Of a stretch of DNA of 5,791 bases, positions 1-5,330 are shown one piece after another. The notes beneath the pieces are model-generated. The model was not told where the DNA came from and made no database searches. It saw only the letters and a program-made list of their open reading frames with translations. This stretch comes from DASRSS01 sp035765515 (GTDB lineage Bacteria > Actinomycetota > Actinomycetes > Mycobacteriales > Jatrophihabitantaceae). Made by a program: the position numbers and the translations under genes. The stretch covers positions 1 to 5,791 of the forward strand of contig DASTXN010000062.1 of the NCBI GenBank assembly GCA_035765515.1, in the 5' to 3' direction. The stretch's first letter is position 1; each line of letters starts with the position of its first letter.

Positions 1-9
1 GGGGCGATA

Positions 10-375
10 GTGTCCGGAGCTGTGAGAACCGCCCGTCGCTGCACGCGCACCGGCTGCACCCGGCCCGCCGTGGCCACCCTCACCTACGCCTACTCCGATC
101 TGACCGCGGTCGTCGGGCCGCTGGCCAGCTTCGCCGAGCCGCACTCGTACGACCTGTGCGAGGAGCACGCAGTGCGCCTGACCGTGCCGCGTGGCTGGGA
201 GGTCGTCCGGCACGTGGGCGAGTTCCCCGCGCCGATCCCCCACAGCGACGACCTCGAGGCGCTGGCCGACGCCGTCCGCGAGGCCGCCCGCGTCGAACCG
301 GGCACGGCGATCGCCGAGGGCGAGCCGAGCACTGGGCGCCGCGGCCACCTGCGCGTCGTCTCGCCCCGCGACTGA
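10..375 (+). CDS. DUF3499 family zinc-finger-like protein
   Basis: The 121-residue protein matches my memory of the actinobacterial DUF3499 family, whose function is unknown. Visible family signatures are an N-terminal C-x4-C pair (C11, C16, in RRCTRTGCTRPAVATLTY), a conserved GPLASFAEPHSYDLC stretch, a C50-x2-H53 pair and the PRGWEVVR block near residue 60. The two Cys/His pairs look like a small zinc-binding fold, which is inference. The C-terminal third is acidic, Ala/Arg-rich and probably disordered. The GTG at 10 was chosen because a TAG in another frame occupies 8-10 and would overlap it by one base, as expected if an upstream gene ends there, and GGGG lies just upstream. A GTG at 22 is an in-frame alternative that also fits the usual short N-terminus. 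There is no signal peptide or membrane segment, so it is probably cytosolic. Confidence 0.85.
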   Translation: MSGAVRTARRCTRTGCTRPAVATLTYAYSDLTAVVGPLASFAEPHSYDLCEEHAVRLTVPRGWEVVRHVGEFPAPIPHSDDLEALADAVREAARVEPGTAIAEGEPSTGRRGHLRVVSPRD

Positions 376-410
376 CACCGCGGCCGGCACAGCAACCGGC
401 GACTTCCCCC

Positions 411-447
411 GCGACCGACGGCACGTCGGCTGGGTAGGCTGCCGAAG
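411..447 (+). promoter_or_regulatory. Putative leaderless promoter of the manB operon
   Basis: TAGGCT at 435-440 fits the actinobacterial TANNNT -10 element. GCGACC at 411-416, 18 bases upstream, shares the central GAC of TTGACA. A start site seven bases after the -10 would fall on base 447, the G of the manB GTG, predicting a leaderless mRNA. The alternative reading is that GGGTAGG at 432-438 is a weak Shine-Dalgarno for the same GTG, with the promoter further upstream. Confidence 0.45.
415..429. other. 6-bp perfect hairpin/dyad between DUF3499 gene and manB
   Basis: CCGACG (415-420) and CGTCGG (424-429) are exact inverted repeats separated by GCA. There is no following T-run. It could be a U-less terminator for the upstream gene, as is common in actinobacteria, or an operator, because it lies between the proposed -35 and -10 of the manB promoter. 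A second, weaker inverted repeat (GCCGG 383-387, CCGGC 396-400) lies just upstream. Confidence 0.4.
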
Positions 448-1826
448 TGGACCTTTCGACGATCATCAAGGCCTACGACGTGCGGGGCACCGTTCCCGAT
501 CAGCTCGACGAACCGATCGCGCGCGCGGTAGGCGCCGCGTTCGTCGACGTGACCGGCGCCGACCGCATCGTCACCGCACACGACATGCGCGAGACCGGCC
601 CCGGGCTGGCGCGCGCGTTCGCCGAGGGGGCGCTGCACCGCGGCGCGTCCGTCGTCGAGTCCGGGCTGGGCTCGACCGACATGCTCTACTTCGCCTCCGG
701 GCACCTGGGCCTGCCGGGCGCGATGTTCACCGCCAGCCACAACCCGGCGAAGTACAACGGCATCAAGATGTGCCGCGCGAACGCCGTCGCGATCGGGCAG
801 GACACCGGGCTGGCCGAGATCCGCGACCGGGCGCAGGCCTACCTGGACGACGGGCTGCCGCCGGCCTCAGCAGCCACCGGTGGCACCGGCGCCGTCGAGC
901 AGGCCGACCTGCTCACGCCGTACGCCGAATACCTGCGCGGACTCGTCGACCTGAGCGGCATCCGTCCGCTCAAGGTCGTCGTCGACGCCGGCAACGGCAT
1001 GGGCGGGTACACGGTGCCGGCCGTGCTCGGTGACTCGGTGCTCGCGGCGCTGCCGCTCGAGATCGTGCCGCTGTACTTCGAGCTGGACGGCTCGTTCCCC
1101 AACCACGAGGCCAATCCGCTCGTCGCCGAGAACATCGTTGACCTGCAGCGCAAGGTCGTGGAGGTCAACGCCGACATCGGACTCGCCTTCGACGGGGACG
1201 CCGACCGCTGCTTCGTCGTCGACGCGGACGGCGCGGCCGTCTCGCCCAGCGCGATCACCGCGCTCGTCGCGCAGCGCGAGCTCGCCAAGGCACCGGGATC
1301 GGCGGTGATCCACAACCTGATCACCTCGCATGCCGTGCCCGAGGTCATCGCGGAGAACGGCGGGACGGCGGTGCGCACCCGCGTCGGCCACTCGTTCATC
1401 AAGGCAGAGATGGCGCGTACCGGGGCGGTGTTCGGCGGCGAGCACTCGGCGCACTACTACTTCCGCGACTTCTGGAACGCCGACACCGGCATGCTCGCTG
1501 CGATGCACGTGCTGGCCGCGCTCGGCGAGACCCCGCAGAGCCTGGCGCAGCTCACCGCGCGCTACAACCGCTACGCCGCGTCCGGCGAGATCAACTCGAC
1601 CGTCGACGACCAGGCCGGCCGGCTGGCGGCGCTGCGGTCGGAGTTCGCCGACCGGGCCGAGAGCATCGACGAGCTGGACGGACTGACCGTCACGATGGCC
1701 GACGGCGGCTGGTTCAACGTGCGCGCATCGAACACCGAGCCGCTGCTGCGGCTGAACGTGGAGGCGGCCGACGAGGCGAGCATGGCCGCGCTGCGTGACG
1801 AGGCGCTCGCGGTGATCCGCGGATGA
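447..1826 (+). CDS. manB: Phosphomannomutase/phosphoglucomutase (ManB)
   Basis: This cytosolic alpha-D-phosphohexomutase interconverts mannose-6-P and mannose-1-P (often also the glucose phosphates) and feeds GDP-mannose synthesis. At 459 residues it has the normal length for the bacterial PMM/PGM group. The four-domain fold is supported by the N-terminal KAYDVRGTVPDQ block, the phosphoserine loop TASHNP with catalytic Ser97, the Mg2+ loop DGDADR (D249, D251, D253), the sugar-recognition motif GGEHS (330-334) and the C-terminal phosphate-binding loop RASNTEP (426-432). All key residues are present, so it should be active. The GTG start at 447 puts the KAYDVRG block near the N-terminus, as in homologues. 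The TGA overlaps the next gene's ATG, so it is probably the first gene of the mannose operon. Preference for mannose over glucose substrates is inferred from the manA neighbour, not from a residue I can point to. Confidence 0.95.
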   Translation: MDLSTIIKAYDVRGTVPDQLDEPIARAVGAAFVDVTGADRIVTAHDMRETGPGLARAFAEGALHRGASVVESGLGSTDMLYFASGHLGLPGAMFTASHNPAKYNGIKMCRANAVAIGQDTGLAEIRDRAQAYLDDGLPPASAATGGTGAVEQADLLTPYAEYLRGLVDLSGIRPLKVVVDAGNGMGGYTVPAVLGDSVLAALPLEIVPLYFELDGSFPNHEANPLVAENIVDLQRKVVEVNADIGLAFDGDADRCFVVDADGAAVSPSAITALVAQRELAKAPGSAVIHNLITSHAVPEVIAENGGTAVRTRVGHSFIKAEMARTGAVFGGEHSAHYYFRDFWNADTGMLAAMHVLAALGETPQSLAQLTARYNRYAASGEINSTVDDQAGRLAALRSEFADRAESIDELDGLTVTMADGGWFNVRASNTEPLLRLNVEAADEASMAALRDEALAVIRG

Positions 1827-2023
1827 TCGACGCCGACCTGTTGGAGCTGCTGGCCTGCCCGAGCGACGACCACGCGCCGCTGCGCGAGGAAATGCGCAAC
1901 GGCGCCGACGTGCTCGTCTGCACGCACTGCGGCACGAGCTACCCGATCGACAACGGCATTCCCGTCCTGCTCATCGACGAGGCGACGCCGGGGCCGAACG
2001 GCGTGGGTCAGCCGGCCGGGTAG
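1823..2023 (+). CDS. Trm112-like small zinc-ribbon protein
   Basis: The 66-residue protein belongs to the Trm112p-like/UPF0434 family. It shows the typical LLELLACP start, a C33-x2-C36 pair and the family hallmark YPIDNGIPVLL (40-50). In eukaryotes and archaea Trm112 is an obligate partner of several SAM-dependent methyltransferases; the bacterial role is largely undefined. The usual first zinc knuckle is C-P-x-C; here only C12 remains, followed by S14, D15, D16 and H17. D15 or H17 might replace the ligand, or zinc may not be bound. The ATG overlaps the manB stop (ATGA at 1823-1826), which indicates translational coupling. The last twelve or so residues are Gly/Pro-rich and probably a disordered tail. 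Its place between manB and the SIS gene agrees with an arrangement I recall as common in actinobacteria. Confidence 0.85.
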   Translation: MIDADLLELLACPSDDHAPLREEMRNGADVLVCTHCGTSYPIDNGIPVLLIDEATPGPNGVGQPAG

Positions 2024-2027
2024 CGCC

Positions 2028-3182
2028 ATGGGATTTGACCAGGCGCTACTCGACGACGAGGACGCGATCACGCGTCGGGACGGCCAGCGCCTGTTGTGGG
2101 CGCTTGCCACGGCCGGCGGTCAGGTGCGGCGAGCGGTCGAGACGGCGGACGAGTTCGGGCTGGACCGCCTGCGCGGCGGCGAGTTGCCGCGCTCGTTGCT
2201 CATCGCCACCGACGCCCCTCCGTCGGTGACAGTGCGCGTCGTGACCCGGCTGTCGTGCGAGGCCACGCCGGCGCTCGCCTGGCACGGCGTCGAGCTGCCG
2301 CGCTGGGCCGGACCCGCCGACGCGTTGCTGATCGGCGCGGTCGACGGACGGCATCCCCGACTGGTCGCGCTGGCCGAACAGGGCGCCCGTCGCGGGATGG
2401 CGATGGCGGTCGTCGCGCCCGCCGACTCGCAGGTCGCCGCGGCGGCCGGACGCGCTCCTGTGCACGCGCTGGCGACCGATCACAACGTGCGGGCCTTCCG
2501 CTGGTCGGTGCTCACGCCGTTGCTGCAGGCTCTGGACGCGCTGGGCGTCCAGCCGCTGCCGCCGGCGCTGCTGCTCGAGGTCGCCGACGCGCTGGACCAG
2601 ACCGCGGAGGTCTGCCGTCCGGGCAGCGAATCGTTCACCAACCCGGCCAAGGCGCTGGCGATGGAGTTCGCCGAGTCGCAGCCGCTGATCGCTGGTGCCG
2701 GTGCGCTCGCCGGAGTCGCGGCGCGCGCGACGGCCGATGCGCTGCAGCTGTACGCGGGCGTTCCGGCCGTGGCCGTCAGCCTGCCGGACGGAATCGCGCG
2801 GGCCGGTGCGGTGCTGCGCGGTGCCGGTCCGTCCCCCGCCGGCGAGGACGACTTCTTCCGCGACCGGATCGAGGAGTCCGGTCGCGAGCGTGCGCGCCTG
2901 CTCGTCGTCGGGGACGACGGCACGGCGGACGATCCGGAGCTCGGGCCGCGGTCGGGTGCACGTATCCAGCTTGATGAGGTGGCGGCCCGCCGCGCTGCGA
3001 CGGCCCTGCACCGGCTGGCCGGCGAGCTGGGCCTGCGCTCGTCCAGCGTCGACGTCCCGCCGGGCGCGCCGCTGGCCCGGTTCGCGGCGGCGACCGCGTT
3101 CGGCGACTTCACGGCGGCCTACCTCGCGCTCGGCCTGGGCCTCGACCCCGGCGCGCCGGCCCCCGGCGAGCTGGCGCATTGA
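2028..3182 (+). CDS. SIS-domain protein, PGI/PMI-like (probably degenerate isomerase)
   Basis: This 384-residue protein resembles the bifunctional phosphoglucose/phosphomannose isomerase family, with two SIS folds and a bact-PGI_C-type C-terminus. Supporting signs are the second SIS region with SFTNPAK (202-208) and PLIAGAGALAGVAA (219-232), then DDFFRDRIEE (274-283), then the ending block PGAPLARF...GDFTAAYLALGLGLDP (345-374), which is typical of the family C-terminus. The first SIS fold (about 50-175) has no GMGGS phosphosugar loop; that position reads SLLIATDAPPSVTV. The His-Asn element I expect around 250-260 is also absent. The protein may therefore be regulatory or structural rather than catalytic, consistent with a complete ManA two genes downstream. 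The ATG lies 4 bases after the Trm112 stop, and the following gene's TTG overlaps its TGA. An alternative is a genuine isomerase with unusual active-site residues. Confidence 0.8.
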   Translation: MGFDQALLDDEDAITRRDGQRLLWALATAGGQVRRAVETADEFGLDRLRGGELPRSLLIATDAPPSVTVRVVTRLSCEATPALAWHGVELPRWAGPADALLIGAVDGRHPRLVALAEQGARRGMAMAVVAPADSQVAAAAGRAPVHALATDHNVRAFRWSVLTPLLQALDALGVQPLPPALLLEVADALDQTAEVCRPGSESFTNPAKALAMEFAESQPLIAGAGALAGVAARATADALQLYAGVPAVAVSLPDGIARAGAVLRGAGPSPAGEDDFFRDRIEESGRERARLLVVGDDGTADDPELGPRSGARIQLDEVAARRAATALHRLAGELGLRSSSVDVPPGAPLARFAAATAFGDFTAAYLALGLGLDPGAPAPGELAH

Positions 3183-4099
3183 GCGCCGGCGGGGGAGCGC
3201 GCGCTGTCGTCGCCGCGCTGTCGGCGAACCTGGGGATCGCGGTCATCAAGTTCGTGGCGTTCGCGATCACTGGCTCGTCCTCGATGCTGGCCGAGGGCGT
3301 CCACTCCGTAGTCGACTCGGGCAATCAGGTGTTGCTGCTCATCGGTGGGCGGCGGGCTAAACGGCACGCCACGCCCGAGCACCCGTTCGGCTACGGCCGC
3401 GACCGGTACGTCTACGGGTTCCTCGTCGCGTTGATGCTGTTCTCGGCGGGCGGACTGTTCGCGCTGTACGAGGGCGTGGAGAAGATCCGGAACCCGCATC
3501 ACCTGGACGACCCGCTGGTGGCCGTCGTCGTGCTGTTCATCGCGATCGGACTGGAGTCGTTCTCGCTGCGCACGGCCGTCCACGAATCGCGCGAGCACAA
3601 GGGCGAGGAGAGCTGGGCGGAGTTCGTCCGGCGCGCGAAGTCACCGGAGCTGCCCGCGGTGCTGCTCGAGGACGTCGCCGCGCTGACCGGCCTGGTGCTT
3701 GCGCTGTTCGGTGTCGGACTGGCCTCGCTCACGGGGGAGCCGGTGTGGGACGGCATCGGCACCTGCGCGATCGGCGCGTTGCTCGTGTGCGTCGCGGTGG
3801 TGCTCGTCGTGGAGACGAAGAGCCTGCTACTGGGGGAGTCGGCGGTGCCGGGCCAGGTCGCCGCGATCGAGAGCGCGCTGGTCGGTGCAGGCGTCGAGCG
3901 GGTGATCCATCTGCGCACGATGCACCTCGGCCCGGACGAACTGCTCGTCGGCGCGAAGCTGGCGATGCCGGCAGGCAGCTCGCTGCCCGAGGTCGCGGCG
4001 GCGATCGACGCCGCCGAGGCTCGGGTACGCGCGGCCGTCCCGATCGCGCGGGTGATCTACCTAGAACCGGACCTGGACCGTTCGGTGACCGTCCCGTGA
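3179..4099 (+). CDS. Cation diffusion facilitator (CDF) family transporter
   Basis: The 306-residue membrane protein has about six predicted segments (roughly residues 8-30, 38-58, 79-99, 113-130, 159-181, 189-212) and a cytosolic C-terminal domain from about 220. CDF proteins export divalent metals such as Zn2+, Mn2+, Fe2+ or Co2+ in exchange for protons. TM2 carries the metal-site motif H42-x3-D46 (VHSVVDSGNQ), and TM5 carries acidic residues E164 and D165 (LLEDVAAL), resembling the SLC30A9-like branch more than CzcD/ZitB. HPFGYGRDR (68-76) is the conserved TM2-TM3 loop. An arm of charged residues (132-155) separates TM4 and TM5. The TTG at 3179 overlaps the SIS-gene TGA (TTGA) and gives the usual short N-terminus leading straight into TM1. 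Its stop overlaps the manA GTG. Metal specificity cannot be read from the sequence; supply or balance of metal for ManA/ManB is a contextual guess. Confidence 0.9.
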   Translation: MSAGGGARAVVAALSANLGIAVIKFVAFAITGSSSMLAEGVHSVVDSGNQVLLLIGGRRAKRHATPEHPFGYGRDRYVYGFLVALMLFSAGGLFALYEGVEKIRNPHHLDDPLVAVVVLFIAIGLESFSLRTAVHESREHKGEESWAEFVRRAKSPELPAVLLEDVAALTGLVLALFGVGLASLTGEPVWDGIGTCAIGALLVCVAVVLVVETKSLLLGESAVPGQVAAIESALVGAGVERVIHLRTMHLGPDELLVGAKLAMPAGSSLPEVAAAIDAAEARVRAAVPIARVIYLEPDLDRSVTVP

Positions 4100-5289
4100 C
4101 CGTGCCGCCGGTCGTCCGGATCGAGGGCGTGGCGAGGGACTACGCGTGGGGTTCGACAACCGCGATCCAGCGAGTGCTCGGTCGCGAGCCGGACGGGCGC
4201 CCGCTGGCCGAGCTGTGGTTCGGCGCGCACCCGGACGACCCGGCGCGCGTGCCGGACCTGGGCACGACGCTGGACGAGTTGATCGCTCGCGACCCGGTGA
4301 CCGCGCTCGGCTCCGATGTGGTGGAGCGGTTCGGGCCGCAGCTGCCGTTCCTGCTCAAGCTGCTCGCGGCCGACAAGCCGCTGTCGATCCAGGTGCATCC
4401 GACGCGCGCGCAGGCGGAAGCGGGTTTCGCCGACGAGGACGCGCGCGGAATTGCGCGCGACGGTCGGGAGCGGAACTACCGCGACCGCAACCACAAGCCC
4501 GAGCTGCTGTGCGCGCTGACCGAGTTCGAGGCGCTGTGCGGGTTCCGTCCGATTGCGAACACGTTGCGGCTGCTGGACGCGTTCGACCTGCCCGAGCTGG
4601 AGCCGGTGCGCGAGTTGCTGGCCGGCGCAGACCCGTTGCGCGCGGCGTTCACCTACCTGCTTCGGCTGCCGGCGCCGGGGCCGCTGGTGACCGCCGTGGC
4701 GGCGCGCGCGGCGGCTATCGAGGATGCGCAGTGGTCGGGCGCTGCGGGCGCCGTGCTGCGCGCGGCCGAGGCGTTCCCCGGCGACGTCGGCGCAGTGCTG
4801 TCGCTGCTGCTCAACCACGTCGTGCTGCAGCCCGGCGAGGCGATCTTCCTCGGCGCCGGCAACGTCCACGCCTACCTGCACGGCTTCGGTGTCGAGATCA
4901 TGGCCAACAGCGACAACGTGCTGCGCTGCGGACTGACGTCCAAACACGTGGACGTCGAGGAGCTGCTCAAGATCACCGACTTCACCGAACTCGCAAGCCC
5001 GCGCTGGCAGCCCGATCACCCAGACTGGTTCCGCGTGCCGGTCCCTGACTTCGAGTTGGTCCGGGTCGACCTGGACGGCTATCGCAAACCCGGACAGGAC
5101 GCCGGAGAGTGCGCCACGGGCGATGAGGGAAAGCCATACCTGGTGCTCTGCGCGTCCGGCAAGGCTCGGGTGGACACGCAGGGGGAAGTGGTCGCCCTCG
5201 CGCCGGGGCAGGCCGCCTTCGTCCGATCGCGCGGGCCGCTGTTCCTGCTGCGGGGTACTGGCCAGACGTTCCTGGCGACCGTCCAATGA
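4096..5289 (+). CDS. manA: Mannose-6-phosphate isomerase, class I (ManA)
   Basis: This zinc-dependent cytosolic enzyme interconverts fructose-6-P and mannose-6-P, the entry step to GDP-mannose or the exit step for mannose catabolism. The 397 residues fit the class I (cupin-type) family. Visible are the N-terminal YAWGS (16-20), LKLLAADKPLSIQVHP with zinc ligands Q99 and H101, HKPEL with ligand E136, GNVHAYL with ligand H258, and VLRCGLTSKH with the catalytic Arg277. The set is complete, so activity is expected. The reading frame stays open far upstream inside the transporter gene, but homology begins at about residue 8, so the GTG at 4096, overlapping the transporter TGA (GTGA), is chosen; a GTG at 4102 is also possible. 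No Shine-Dalgarno is visible, which fits coupled translation. It is the last gene of the operon; no terminator hairpin is visible in the 41 bases that follow. Confidence 0.95.
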   Translation: MTVPPVVRIEGVARDYAWGSTTAIQRVLGREPDGRPLAELWFGAHPDDPARVPDLGTTLDELIARDPVTALGSDVVERFGPQLPFLLKLLAADKPLSIQVHPTRAQAEAGFADEDARGIARDGRERNYRDRNHKPELLCALTEFEALCGFRPIANTLRLLDAFDLPELEPVRELLAGADPLRAAFTYLLRLPAPGPLVTAVAARAAAIEDAQWSGAAGAVLRAAEAFPGDVGAVLSLLLNHVVLQPGEAIFLGAGNVHAYLHGFGVEIMANSDNVLRCGLTSKHVDVEELLKITDFTELASPRWQPDHPDWFRVPVPDFELVRVDLDGYRKPGQDAGECATGDEGKPYLVLCASGKARVDTQGEVVALAPGQAAFVRSRGPLFLLRGTGQTFLATVQ

Positions 5290-5294
5290 TCGAC

Positions 5295-5330
5295 TAGAAA
5301 TCTGACACAACCCTGGTAGCTTTGGTCTCG
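5295..5330 (+). promoter_or_regulatory. Putative promoter of the merR-ahcY unit
   Basis: In the 41-base gap after manA, TAGCTT (5317-5322) fits TANNNT and TAGAAA (5295-5300) matches four of six bases of TTGACA, with a 16-base spacer. The predicted start falls at about 5329-5331, so the message would be leaderless or nearly so. The gap is visibly richer in A/T than the flanking genes, which supports a regulatory role. MerR proteins bind in the -35/-10 spacer and this gene could be autoregulated, but I see no convincing dyad there. Confidence 0.4.

Noticed and set aside
1..10. Tail of an upstream gene ending with TAG at 8-10
   Set aside because: Only two codons would be visible, so it cannot be supported as a feature; it was used only as weak support for the GTG at 10.
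191..1033. 280-codon plus-strand frame overlapping the DUF3499 gene and manB
   Set aside because: It is an Arg-rich out-of-frame shadow of two genes that both carry strong family motifs.
2046..3179. Long minus-strand open frame (377 codons) opposite the SIS gene, and similarly 4057-5310 (417 codons) opposite manA
   Set aside because: The translations are Arg/Gln/Val-rich with no recognisable family, as expected for antisense frames in high-GC coding DNA; the plus-strand genes have clear homology.
3745..4095. 117-codon N-terminal extension of the manA frame inside the transporter gene
   Set aside because: It is Arg/Gly-rich shadow sequence of the transporter; ManA homology starts just after the GTG at 4096.
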